64,000 bases of DNA from Calcarisporiella thermophila CBS 279.70. Taxonomy: Eukaryota; Calcarisporiellomycota. Position 1 is the stretch's first letter, and every line of letters begins with the position of its first letter. Shown here one piece after another: positions 12,236 through 25,145 of the stretch. The stretch covers positions 204,921 to 268,920 of the forward strand of contig NW_027192196.1 in NCBI RefSeq assembly GCF_041956535.1, written 5' to 3'. Position numbers and translations under genes: made by a program. Under the pieces are notes generated by a model. The model was not told where the DNA came from. It did no database searches and saw only the letters and a program-made list of their open reading frames with translations.

Positions 12236-12688
12236 GTACGCTTCTCCTCTAATAAATACCGGTCCGTCAACCACCAAGAAAAAGCTTTTAACAGTCTTGA
12301 CTTTCCGAGTAATACTTTCTGGGATCAACATGCATATCACAACGCTGTTGATCTTGACCTAAAAACTTGCTGGAATAGCCACAAGCTCCGAAAGTTGACG
12401 ATTATTTTGTATTAACTTTGTTTAAGGCCATTCCCTCTACGTCGGCTCAGGTAGAAATAACCTTTGGCAAAGCAGTTGGAAATGCCAAATTTGAGCTGCA
12501 AGTACATGAGGGTGGAGGCTCGTATTGGACAAGATGTTCTGCTCGAATGCTCACGTCCTCAACGTCGGAAAAGGATGTCATTAGCGAGCTGCCCTGTTGC
12601 AAAAATAGCTGGATTACGTTTCAATACAACACAAGTTATGGATTCTTTTAAAGTATGTGGGATTCAAGTAGGAGATATAAAGGTTTAA
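12236..12688 (+). pseudogene. Decayed NR2C2AP-like (discoidin/F5-8C fold) gene remnant
   Basis: Segments resembling the small discoidin-fold protein NR2C2AP appear in the right order but in shifting frames. In frame 2 there is DLDLKTCWNSHK ending near 12380, followed by stops. Frame 1 then gives VEITFGKAVGNAKFELQ (about 12450-12505). Frame 2 resumes with IGQDVLLECS (about 12520) and finally GLRFNTT...SFKVCGIQVGD up to a stop at 12688. The overall span (about 150 codons) fits the family length of about 140 aa. The break after CWNSHK looks like an intron that has lost usable splice sites, and the shift after FELQ is too short to be an intron. Sequencing error or an unusual exon structure cannot be excluded. 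Confidence 0.4.
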
Positions 12689-12993
12689 ATACAGGTGGAT
12701 CGATATACAATAAAAATGTCTGGCCTAGAATACTAAGTTATTACCAGTTATCATAGTTTTTCATTGTTAATTTTTTTTCCTCAAGATTTCTTGTGTCACC
12801 TAATAATATATTCTTATTTATCCACTTTGTGTGAATTCACTCGAATGCTCGCCTATTTCAACAATATATATTCGGGCTTCAACTTCGCGTAGGGAATCCT
12901 TTTTTATTTCGTAATAATATTGGTATAGAAGCTCGAATACTAATTGGAACCTATATTTCTGATTACACTATGGGCTGGAAATTCATTTAGGAT

Positions 12994-14557
<1,564 letters not shown>

Positions 14558-14863
14558 ATCTGAATTTAGTTTTCGTGAGAAACAGTAGAAGAGAAATTAA
14601 AATTAAACGCAGATAGAAAATATAATAATGCAGCAGAAAGGGGGTTTTATTCAAGATGTCCGAGTTAGGGAGAACATCCTGAAAATAAAATGGAATAAAG
14701 TAATGGATTTTTCCCCAAAATTAGAACGTGCTAAATACCTTTCTCGCCAATATATTATCAGAAAATTTCATTTAAGCAAAATCGCTAGCATTACATTGCT
14801 TAAGAGAATTGTTTTATTTGATACACTTTGGTCATACGCATTATAGACGCAGGTTCGCACTCT
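14558..14863. other. Promoter side of alpha-tubulin
   Basis: AT-rich sequence with no supported gene. The short open frame at 14628-14846 has no recognisable motif. Confidence 0.5.
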
Positions 14864-15085
14864 ATTACGAAAAAAACGCGTGAAGTTACTTTAGATTTAT
14901 CACATTTTGAAGCGGATCGTATTCGAAATTTCAACATTATCGCGCATATTGACCAAGGAAAGGGTACGCTGGCTGATAGGTATGATGTTTCAAGCATTAT
15001 TATTCTATTCGCATTTTTGTCCGATGAATTTACATATTAAAAATAGACTATTAGAGTTAACTGGGACTATTACTTCCATGATTAT
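14864..15085 (+). pseudogene. GUF1: 5' fragment of a GUF1/LepA (EF4) GTPase gene
   Basis: The frame starting near 14864 reads ITKKTREVTLDLSHFEADR, then [19 protein letters not shown], which matches the N-terminus of the G domain of mitochondrial GUF1 (normally [21 protein letters not shown]). A perfectly placed intron remains: GTATGA at 14980 and AATAG ending at 15046. After splicing, the frame continues [10 protein letters not shown] before dissolving into lysine-rich AT sequence. The remainder of the roughly 650-residue GTPase is absent. The G1 motif is damaged: HGKS has become QGKG, losing the invariant Ser/Thr. This is a truncated relic; the functional copy should lie elsewhere. Confidence 0.7.
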
Positions 15086-15371
15086 TAACCCACCTTTACA
15101 AATATATAAAAAAACCACTTTATCTAATAGCAACAGTTTGAGGAGAAAAAAAAAGAAAATGGATAAAAATGTAGGAAGACAATCGTTGAAAAGAAAAGGC
15201 GTCATGAAAGGTAACACCGCTCTATTTCAGAATAAAAATAGATTCATAGAGGAAAAAAAGAGTAAAACACACATATATATGTGCATATATATATGATTCG
15301 AAATATGTTATTTGCAGAATAGGGGGAAAAGATTAAAGAAAAAAGAAAAGAGAGAAAAAAATAAGCAAAAA
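15086..15371. other. 3' flank of the UBX gene, AT-rich
   Basis: Purine/AT-rich sequence including an alternating TATATATGTGCATATATATATG-type stretch at about 15273-15295. It probably contains the poly(A) region of the UBX gene. Confidence 0.4.
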
Positions 15372-17110
15372 TTAGTGCCATCCGAGCGACACGGCCGCGT
15401 TACTCAACCCTGCCTCTTCTATTGTTTGACCAACCTGGTTGATGAGCTGTTGCCGATTGAAGACCAGTTCAAACGGAGTGACATCCGCCTGCGGCACTTC
15501 GGCCTTAATGAACTCGAAGATGGCCCGCACGGGATCTTGCTTACTGAAACGCCGGATGATACGGGACCCGTCTGGCAGGCGGAATTGGATTCGTGTGCTT
15601 GTGGCAGGGTCGGTGGGCTCGTCCCGCTTGACCGGTTTGATGGCGTCAAACACGTTATCCTCCATGTCCTCAGCCTCAACCTCCATCGCATCCCTCGACT
15701 CCCTGGCTGAAGAGCCCGACTCATACCCCCCTGAGCTCTCCGCTAGCGACGCCGCTAATGCTGCGTTGATCTGCTCCTCCTCCGTCATTTCGGACACATC
15801 TTTGACAGGCGTCACGGTGTCTCTCGCGCGACCCTTTTGCTTCGATTTTGATCCGCCGACCAAGCTGTGTGAATCCAGGAAATCGGCAATAGCGATGAGA
15901 AATTCCTCCGGGGTCATCCCCACGTTCCATTTCTTGACCAGCTCGCCCGTCCGGGGATCCAAGATGGTGATATACGGATACGAGGTGGTGGGGTAGAACG
16001 AGAGAAACTTTCGGCCTTCGGGGGTCGTTGATCCAAACTAAAGCGGTGGGAAATGAGGTTTAGTCGATAAATACATTCTCCTATTTTAGGAGCTTCCCCA
16101 TAGGTACCTGTAAGAAGAGAAAATGCTCCCGAATGATATCCTTCACCGTCTCATTGCTCCAGAGGTCGCGGTTGAGTACCTGACATGTAAAATCGGTGAG
16201 ATCCTGCACGTTCACCAGGAGCCACTTGCCCTCTTGTTTTGCCACATCCCGCGTCTGCTCAAAGCCCGTTTTTGCCATGATGTCAAAAGGGGGCCGGAAA
16301 AGGCGCGCTAGCCGATTGTATTTATCCTCCTCTGCATTGTCTGAAGCGGAACAATGAATAGAGAGTAGAATGGGGAATTAACTCGAGTTGCACTTTACCT
16401 GCACCACTACCAAATGCATCGAAGCTCATCGACTCGTCCTGATCGAATATCCTGTTCGGCCCTATTGGTCTTACCCCCATCCCCGGTGTGATCATGACCC
16501 CTTGTCTTCCAAATCCGAAGCTCTCACCACTAGATTCGGCAAAATCCATCATAGGATCGCCCGTCAGAACCTCTCTCCGGGGGGCAATGGGAGCCCTAAC
16601 GCCTCCATTCTCCCGCAGTTCTTGCGCGCGCATAGAAGATTCCTTCCTCCGTGCTTCGCGCCTGCTCGCCTCCTCTTGTTCAATTGCTTCAAGGCGGCGG
16701 GCCATGGCCTCATCGGATTCAAATTCCACCACTTCTTCACTAAAATCGTAATCCCCAACGTTGGTAGGAGGGGGGATATTTGGGCGTGGGGGAGGGGAGA
16801 CTTCACGGACGGAATCGTCATCGTCTATAATTGTGTGTGAAGCTGTAGCGGATGTTGAGGTTGTGTGGGATGCTTGGGGTTGCAGTGATGCTCCCCCATT
16901 CTCCATATAAAAGTTAATGGCCTGATCGAGTTGTCCATCGGTAATCTGTGATTAAGATAAAACATTTAGGAAAAAAAGGCCCTCTATAATGCTAGGAAAT
17001 GGGACGCCAGTTACCGCCAGATACTCTGACGCTCTGTCAGGTTCAGAGCCAGTGATGGCGCAAAAATTGGCGATTAAATCTGGATCGATCTGTGATGCTG
17101 CAGAACTCAT
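15372..17110 (-). CDS. UBX5: UBA-UAS-UIM-UBX domain Cdc48/p97 adaptor (Ubx5/UBXN7-like)
   Basis: A ubiquitin-binding cofactor that recruits the Cdc48 AAA ATPase to ubiquitylated clients. Four exons: 17110-17015, 16945-16399, 16340-16108 and 16037-15372; introns of 69, 58 and 70 bp. All join in phase and give 513 residues. The N-terminal UBA domain is split by intron 1 (SEPDRASEYLA then ITDGQLDQAINFYMENGG). A Glu/Arg-rich linker follows, then the thioredoxin-like UAS domain (KYNRLARLFRPPFDIM, KWLLVNVQD, REHFLFLQFGST). Next is a UIM (TEEEQINAALAASLAESS), and last a UBX domain beginning RIQFRLPDGSRIIRRFSKQD. This order is that of UBXN7/Ubx5, which works with cullin ligases (family knowledge). 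Confidence 0.93.
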
Positions 17111-17311
17111 TATAGCGATTGAATTTTACTAATTGCTTAAGTAGCCAAGAAAACACAATAAGGAAGAAAAAAAGGGTGGTGGTTTTTTTGTGAACGGTGG
17201 CCAGAACGTGTTTTGCGTGCGTAAGATCATCGAGACGCCTTTTTTCGTCAGCATAGGTCTGACAGTCACAAGATGGTTTATTTTTTAAATTTTAGATTCT
17301 TTTTTTCATTT

Positions 17312-20300
17312 TCAACTGTTCGACACCGCGTCACACAGCCGATTTAACTCCTCGTTCAGAAGCTCCAGCGACAGGCGCCAGCTGTGCACACATCTCCCAA
17401 TAGCAGATCTTTCCTCAGCGCTCTTCTCCACGCCCACCCTCTCAAGGACCGTGTCATTAAATCCGCTCGACTTCACTTCCTTAAGAAGCCTAGCGAGATT
17501 CCCAAGAGCTTGCTTAAGCACAGACGCAAGCTCAGAGTAGAGGTGTTCTACATGCGGTAAAAGGGTTTTCCCAGGAGCCTTTTTGGTTTTCGCAGATCCG
17601 CTGTTAATCGCCTGGCCTAATACAATTGCGTATGTACACATCTCCCACAGGACGGAGTATCGATGGAAGCCTTTCCATGTCAAAGTCAACACAGTATCAT
17701 CGGGACTGCTTTCTAGAGCGACAGCTGTGGTGGCGACACCTTGTTAGCCTCGAAGGTGCGAGAAATTACGGGGAACAAGCGTGCTCCTTACCTTTCACTG
17801 CTAGGATGGCCTTTTCTATGAACACCGCGGGGTCCGTTTCATCTCTGATCGCGCTCTCGAGCTTCATGACCATATCAAACAACTTTTGCTCGGCGGTAGT
17901 AAGCTAAAAACGTGAAAAAGAACACCCATGCTTTTAATAAATATAAAATAAAGACCACGGAGGATATGGCTAACCTCGGCACCCTCTCGCATCTTTTCCA
18001 TTGCCTCTACAACCTTGGAAGTATCTTCTCCCTTGGCTGCGCTGCTTATCAGAGCAAGAAGCGCAGCGTAGATTCTGAAGCTTTCTAATGTGAGGTGGGG
18101 ACCTGGTCTAGTCGCTGATTCCGCGGGCAGTGTCTCTTTTTCCCCATTAGCAAAATCCAGCATGACCTCGTAGTCCCTGTTATCTTCTCTCGCGTTACAG
18201 AACTCCTCCCCCCATTCAACTCCCTCAAGGTCCAATCCCTTGAAATAATCCATTGCCATCTTTATGCTGAACGCACGTTGCATCCCCCCCATTCTTGTTG
18301 TCGTGAGTTTGTTGATGCCTCGCTGAAGCGAGTCGTCGAGCTTTCGACGGAATGCAATGAACTCCTCGATTTTCGAGTAAGTGCCATTCTTATACGCGAG
18401 CACAAGCATATCGGGCGTTTCCGAATTGTTGCTGGAGTATATCTGCGCGGCATTGGCAAACGTATGCTGCATGTGGTCGAATTGCCCTAGAGACATAGCA
18501 TGCTCCGTTGCGAAATGCCTATCAAAACAAGATACCCATTGGATGAATAGAAACGATTTGGAAACATGTCTTCGCATCCCATTTGAAGATTGGCAAGAGA
18601 ACAGGGGCTCCACTTACAACAAGGTATCCAACTGAACCTGCTTGATATCCATAGTTTCATAAATAGACAAGGCCCTTTGATAAACACCTAATAGGCAGAA
18701 GTATGAATCAAGTGTCCAAGACTGCTTTTCAACCTTTCCCATAAAAAAGTACCTATGATTTGATATAACCGAATAAGTAACAGCTTGAACTGGAAATTGT
18801 GCTTGCTTTTCTGGAGCGCCGCTTCCAACCAGAAGATTGCGCGGAAGAGATGGCGTATATTAGCTAAAATAGAGGGCACGTTTGAAATTGATCTCAGGAT
18901 CCAGCTTTTGAATAGAGGGCAAAAAAAAAATCACCATTATCTTTGTGATAAGCATCCACCAGCAGATGACTAGCCAATATCACAAATTCGTCACCGTATT
19001 GCCGCTCTGTCTCCTCAAGGTTCTTGCCAAGTGGCAAAGCACTGTTGTAAGCTTTCCACAGATTGTCGGCCAAATCCGAAAGTTCCTGCACGCTCAGTTT
19101 GGATTGTTGTCCCAAAAATCGTTCCAACTTGGCAAAGTTGATATGGCGCTGCACCGCCTTGGCATTGGTTGTAAGAGGGGGCAGCTTGCTGCGGAGCATA
19201 TCCAAAAGCTCGGAGATTTCTTGTTCGGAAAAGCACTTGACATAGGGCTGCAGATCCTCAAAGCAGCAAGTTTTGCTGCTAAATCGTTCAAAATAGGAGG
19301 CGACTAAAGGCACGGTGCTTGCAAGAGCATCTATAAACAAACATCCATGAGATGTACTAGAAAACAAATAGTTGCGTGGCTTGGATTTCCATATTTTACC
19401 TTGCTTTCTTTCTTTAATAATCCGACATTCTAACTCTATCTCTGCCAGAAATACACCCCTTTTTACGTCTTGCCCCTGAGAAATCAATTGCTGCTGCAAT
19501 GAGCTCAAAAATTTGCGTGCGTCGGCTATACTCTTGTCATAGATAAGGGAGCTGGTAAAAGCGAGAGACTAATTATAACAATGATATAATAACCCACTAT
19601 AATTCACATACCCATTCTCAAGTTCGATTTCTTGATCCAGCAGCTTGAATAATGAATCAAGATAAAACTGGAAATACTGCCACTCATCAGGGCTAATCAC
19701 GAAAAGCAGTTAGTTTAAACCTATTTGTAATAATGATAAGAAAAGCACGTACTTGATCTTCAAAAGATTCGTCCGAACGACGGAGTTTACGGTTGGCCAT
19801 TTGTTGCAGTTTGCCAGCAACTCCAAGCGCATCCACTGAATCTCCGGGTCATTCTTACATATCTCACTAAACTCATTCTCAATCACAGCTAGTGCATCGG
19901 CGTGTTTATTTTGCGCAATCAAAACGTTGAGGTAGAGCTGCACCTCTATTATAAAAGTGAGCATGCAGTAGGTTGAAGCGAAAGGGAGTTGCAAACCATT
20001 ACCTTCAGCAGTCCTAATTCGTTTCTCTTGGGCCGCTTTGGCGATCATTCTTTCGGCTAAAGGATAAAATATGTTTGGCTGACCTGCCGGAACTTGTTTG
20101 GCCTAATTTCGTAAAAACGCGTCAACACTTTACTATTAAGCTCAGGTATGGGGTATGGCAGCGTACTTGTAATATTAAACTCATAATTGCCCAGAAGAGA
20201 TACTTGTTTGACTTGAAATTCTTATGATTCTTTAGTGCAGCCTAATCGTAATGGAGTGTATTAGTAAAGTCGCTACCCAACACAGAAAAGTTTAGGAATC

Positions 20301-20923
20301 ACCTGCTGTTGACCCTTAAAATCATTCTTTCGGACCATGGCCATAAACCACATATTACAGAACTCTTCATTGTTGGGCTGCTGCCTTGCTGCGGCTTCGT
20401 ACATTGCAATGACTTCATCGTCTATAGATGCGAGAATGAGTAAATTCTAGCAAAGAGGGGAGCATAAAATTGAAAAACATCATACGTTTTCCCATCGAAG
20501 CGTACACATGTGTAGTAGCCTGCAATACAGACTCATCGGCAGGTTCTGCTTTTCGCACTTCATCGCACAACGCAAGTGCTTCTTCTTCCTTGTTGCTGCG
20601 CTCTAGTGCAACTGCTTTTAAAGCCTTTTCAATGAGAAAATAGTAAAACTATTGGCCTCGAGTAATCTTATTGAAGTCGAAAAAGTATGTCTCACCTTTA
20701 ATATCAGTGCATTGGGCTGCTTCTTCAGCATCTTATTGCACAGCTGAAGTGCAAGCTTATTGTTACCACTATCAACTGCATCTATACATTGGTGAAAGCA
20801 ATAAAGAAAGTACACGTTAATGCAAGAAAATGGCTATATCAAATTCTATTGTATCTGTTTATCAATCGGAAATATACCATACAATGGCCTTAATTTACGC
20901 TCACTCACTTCAGTACTCGACAT
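17312..20923 (-). CDS. MDM20: NatB N-terminal acetyltransferase auxiliary subunit (NAA25/Mdm20)
   Basis: TPR scaffold that anchors the catalytic NAA20 subunit to ribosomes for acetylation of Met-Asp/Glu/Asn/Gln N-termini. Fifteen exons join without a frame break: 20923-20878, 20781-20696, 20624-20486, 20421-20303, 20241-20167, 20102-20003, 19945-19753, 19692-19612, 19551-19400, 19330-18935, 18863-18753, 18687-18618, 18518-17975, 17903-17792 and 17724-17312. The product has 878 residues. Family marks are ERKLRPLYDAVDSGNNKLAL at the N-terminus, YFERFSSKTCCFEDLQPY in the middle, and NFQFKLLLIRLYQIIG. It is the most heavily interrupted gene of the window after the ATPase. Introns are 55-110 bp. 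Only about 310 bp separate its start from the stop of the NB-ARC gene. Confidence 0.93.
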
Positions 20924-21233
20924 TGCACTTGTTATATGCTCTTCCCGAGTTTTCTTCCAGAATCGATACAATTTAAAACAATTTGAGGACTGCTCTTTCC
21001 GCAGTAATTCAATTAAGAAATTTGAAAATATGGTTCAATTTATTCTTCATAAAACTGCAAATGGAATAATACGCATATAATGAAATGACTAAAAGTTATA
21101 TACAATAAAGAGCAAACCCAAATGAATTGAAATTAGAGCACTTTTATCTAGAAGAACAATAATATTAAATCATATACTCTCTTTTATAATAAGTTCTCTC
21201 ATGTTACTAATGATGGTGGCAGTACCGAGTCGG
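20924..21233. other. Short intergenic, promoter of MDM20
   Basis: AT-rich 310-bp gap that must hold the MDM20 promoter and the 3' end of the NB-ARC gene. No other feature seen. Confidence 0.5.
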
Positions 21234-24200
21234 TCAGACTCTAGTAATTTTTTTTTTTTGAGCTTCAAGCGCCCGTTGATGCAGCGGTTCAGCTTGATCA
21301 TATTTTCCCTGGCATTTGTAGAGAGCAGCTAGATTGTTAAGAGTAGTTATTGTATCAGGATGATCAAGACCCAATATATTTTCAACGACCGCCAGTGCTC
21401 GTTGATAAAAAAGTTCAGCTTGATCATATTTGTTTTGACTTGAGTATAGTGCGGCTAGGTTGTTAAGAACGGCTGCAGTATCATGGTGCTTGGATCCCAA
21501 ACATTTCTCCACATTTTTTAGCGCTCTTTGATACAAAGGCTCAGCCAGCTCATATTTACCCTGATGTGTATAAAGCGCAGCTAGATTGTTAAGCGTGCAT
21601 GCAGTTTCAGGATGTTCGGATCCTAATTTCTTTTCTCGAATTGAGAGTGCTCTTTGATAAAGCGATTCGGCCTGCTCTTGCTTGCCCTGTTTTTCATAAA
21701 GTGTAGCCAAGTTGCAAAGTGTACTTGCGGTATCTGGATGCTCTGGTCCCAATGCTTTCTCGACAATCACCAGCGCTCGTTGACGTAGAGATTCGGCGCG
21801 CTCATACTTGCCCTGATCCGAATAGAGCGCAGCTAGGTTATATAGAGTGGTAGCGGTAGAAGAGTGCTCTGGTCCAAGCACCCTCTCAACAATTGCCAGC
21901 GCTCGTTGATACAACGACTCTGCCTTCTCAAGTTTGCCCTGAATACTGTAGAGGTGAGCTAGGCTGTCAAGGACAGTGGCAATAGAAGGGTGTTCTGATC
22001 CTAACTCTCTCTCCACAAATGTTAGCGCTTGTTGATGCAGCAACTCAGCCAGATCATATTTGCCCTTAATTCGGTAGAGTACAGCTAGATTGTTGAGAGT
22101 GATGGCGGTATCAGAATGCTCGGATCTCAGCCCATTCTGGAGGATTCTCAGTGACCGTCGAAACAGCATTTCAGCCTCCTCATATTTACCCTGATTTACA
22201 TATAGCGCAGCTAAATTATTAAGTGTGGTTGCAGTATCGTGGTGCGCTTCCCCCATCTCTTTCTCAATAATTTCTAGAGCATTTCGATGTAGCAATTCGG
22301 CCTGTTCGTATTTACCTTGACTTGAGTAAAACGCGGCTAGATTGTCAAGCGCGGTAGCAGTAGAAGGATGCCCAGGTCCCAATACTTTCTTTCGGATTGT
22401 CAGCGCCCTTTGATATAGTGTCTCGACCTGATCATATTTGTCTTGACTTGAATAGAGCATAGCTAGATTTTCAAGTACGGTAGCAGTAGTAGGATGCTCT
22501 GGTCCTAATTTTTCCTCAACTGTTGCTAAGGCATGTTGATAAAACGATTCGGCCTGTTTATATTTTCCCTGACTTGAGTAAAGTGTTGTCAGATTATCAA
22601 GTGTAGTTGCCGTATAAGAATCTTCTGGCCCCAACATCTTCTCAAAAATTGACAGTGCTCGTTCGTACAGCAATCTGGCTTGTTCAGATTTGCCCTGACT
22701 TTTGTAAACTAAAGCTAGATTGTTTAGGGTGGCTGCAGTATTGGGATGTTCAGATCCCAAAGTTTTCTCAACAATTGCAAGCGCTTGATGATACACCGAT
22801 TCAGCTTGCTCATACTTATCTGACCTCTCATAGAGTGCAGCTAAGCAATTAAGTGTACATGCAGTATCAGGATGCTCGAATTCTAACTTCTCTCGGATTG
22901 ACAGTGACTTTCGATACAATATTTCTGCCTCTTTATATTTATTTTGCATGGCGTATATATACCCTAGGGAATAATGCGAAAAAGCTGTATTAGAGTGCTC
23001 GCTTCCATACAGCGAGGTACATATTTTAAGTGAGAACTTTGCGAGTTTTTCAATATCAATTATTATCCCATTGATTGTTAAATATTTTAAGGCGAGAGCT
23101 GTCACATTGTATAAGGCATCTGATATAATTGAGCATGGATTCATGTCACCAAGCAACGCAACAAAATATCGGATATGCGCAATATAAGGTTGTATAATGG
23201 AATGAGCAACTGGATCATATAATTCGTATAACTCAGCGCTCAAAGTCTCACGTTCAAGCGCGTGTGCTATTTCCTTGGCCCAATCTACTTTATCTTCTAT
23301 ATTTATAGCATCGTAGATAACCTTCTGAACAAGTCTGTGAATCCGCACACTAGCAAATAATTTTTTTATGCCGTCTTCATCTAACAGAGTAGATATCAAG
23401 GAAACAAAGGAGAAGTTGATTAGAACTGATATCGCAGATTGCACTGCAGTTCTCGCGTCAGAAGCTTTCACCTCGAACTCTGTTGAAGCCTGCGGACTCG
23501 ACTCAGCTTTGAAAATAGAATAACAGTGCTCAAAGAGACGCGTAGGAATTTCATCCGAGTGAAGAAAGGCACATGCCTCCAGTACTCTTACTGAAATCGG
23601 ATTTTTCTTATTGAGTTGTTCAAGTGAAATAGCCCAGACCGTTTCAATTGTGTGTCTATAAGTGTTTGCGCTATCCTCATCATGATACGAATAAATTTCT
23701 TTTCGTTGTTTTTTGAACTTCACGAGATAGCCTTTAAAAGTATAGCGAGTTGTCTTCATATAAGCACGAGCAAGATCAATCGCAAGCGGCATACAATCAA
23801 GCTCAACAACTACTTTATGAGCATAGTGATACTGGATGCTTTGTGGATCCATTGTTTCTAACTCTTCTTGTAACAGTAGAGACATGGCCTCTTCTTCTGT
23901 CATCTTGCCTATTTCTATTATTTTTCCTCTCCGAGAAGATATATGCTCTCGTGTAGTTATGAGAATATGACCTCCTTTACTAGGCAATATGTCAAATATA
24001 TTCTCAGACACTTTCTCTCCCACATTATCCAATAAGAGCAGCCAGTTAGTGTTAGCTTCTAACCAACTTCGAACCCATTTGAAGACTGTGTCTTCTGCGT
24101 TTTTCTCCTTTAATAAAGCAGGGTCAATGCCAAGATTGATGGCCAGCTTTCGCAACGAATCAAATGTTATTGTCCAGTTTTCGGCATTTAGCCAGAAAAC

Positions 24201-24602
24201 GAACTCATATTCTTTGTTGTGGTAATAGCAGTATCGTAGCATCAATTGCGTTTTACCCATCCCACCAAGACCCTTGAGCACCACAATTTTGCGTCGGTGT
24301 GGTGAACTAGCCTCGCCGAGCAACTCCGATAGTTTATTGAAAATCTCTGGCCGCTCAATGAAAGTATTATTTTCATCCGGGACACCAAAGAATGTTTGAT
24401 CCACCTTGTGCTTTGGATAGGGGGCCAATAGCCCGGACCCTACCAGCCAAAATGGAAGACTTTTATTAGACGTTTATACTTCATATTCATATGTACGTCT
24501 TCATTTACCTGCTCCATAAATATATGTGACATTTCCGGAGTTAATGGATGCCCTATTCGAAGCGTTTATATATCCAGCAGTATTAGCGGTTTGCGAAAAC
24601 AT
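21234..24602 (-). CDS. NB-ARC STAND ATPase with 14 TPRs (NOD-like receptor-like)
   Basis: Two exons: 24602-24509 and 24439-21234; intron 24508-24440, phase 1. They give 1099 residues. The long ORF alone would start at a TTG; the upstream exon supplies the ATG and reads MFSQTANTAGYINASNRASI, then NSGNVTYIYGAGSG. The NB-ARC core has a P-loop GLGGMGKT (residues 88-95), Walker B LLLLDN (165-170), ILITTR (about 190-195) and a GLPL-like CMPLA (247-251). A winged-helix/ARC2 spacer follows. From about residue 512 there are 14 contiguous 42-residue TPRs of the kinesin-light-chain/TPR_12 type (EHPDTATTLNNLAALY...). Such proteins are intracellular sensors that oligomerise on ligand binding, some linked to allorecognition (family knowledge). 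Ligand and output here are unknown. Confidence 0.92.
21243..23000 (-). repeat. Fourteen tandem 126-bp TPR-coding repeats
   Basis: The C-terminal half of the NB-ARC protein is built of 14 uninterrupted 126-bp units, each encoding one 42-aa TPR with near-constant LNNLAALY, QGKY.QAE and YQRALAI blocks. Variation concentrates at a few positions per repeat. Units 3-6 and 9-14 are especially alike, which favours unequal exchange and copy-number change. Confidence 0.88.
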
Positions 24603-25145
24603 TGCTTTATGATCAAACAACTTGAGAATATCTTGAGAATATCTTACGAATGTTATAATTCGGTTGTTAATTACAATTGTCGCAAAGAATTTTTCAAGCT
24701 TTTAAATAGAAGCACTTAAGCACATGGTTTATACTAATCTTATGCCCAACCTTAAGTAAAAACTCTACACATTTACCTTATTCGAAGTTTGAAAATAATG
24801 ACAGTGCCCAATGACCTTACCCTATCAAGTTAATATTTCTTATTCCAAGGTACTGAATTTATATTATACTTCACTGCCCCTCTCTTCAAGTTCACATTTC
24901 CTCTTACGAAACTTTGATGTGTGCATCCAATTCCCTTGAGAATACGTGAGAGTATGTTTACACATGAAAGAAAAATCTCCAGTGGACCTTATATTTTGTA
25001 GCACTAAAATGTAAAAAAAGCATATATTTGAGAACACATTAAAATACACAAAGAGGCTTTGCTGGGAATAATATATATCAGAATATTTATATCATTCTCA
25101 GAGATCGGATTTAAATTATATGCAATCATGCGAAAGAGATGGATA
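24603..25145. other. Intergenic, AT-rich
   Basis: About 540 bp between the NB-ARC gene start and the stop of the ATPase gene. No gene or repeat recognised; it should include the NB-ARC promoter. Confidence 0.5.
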
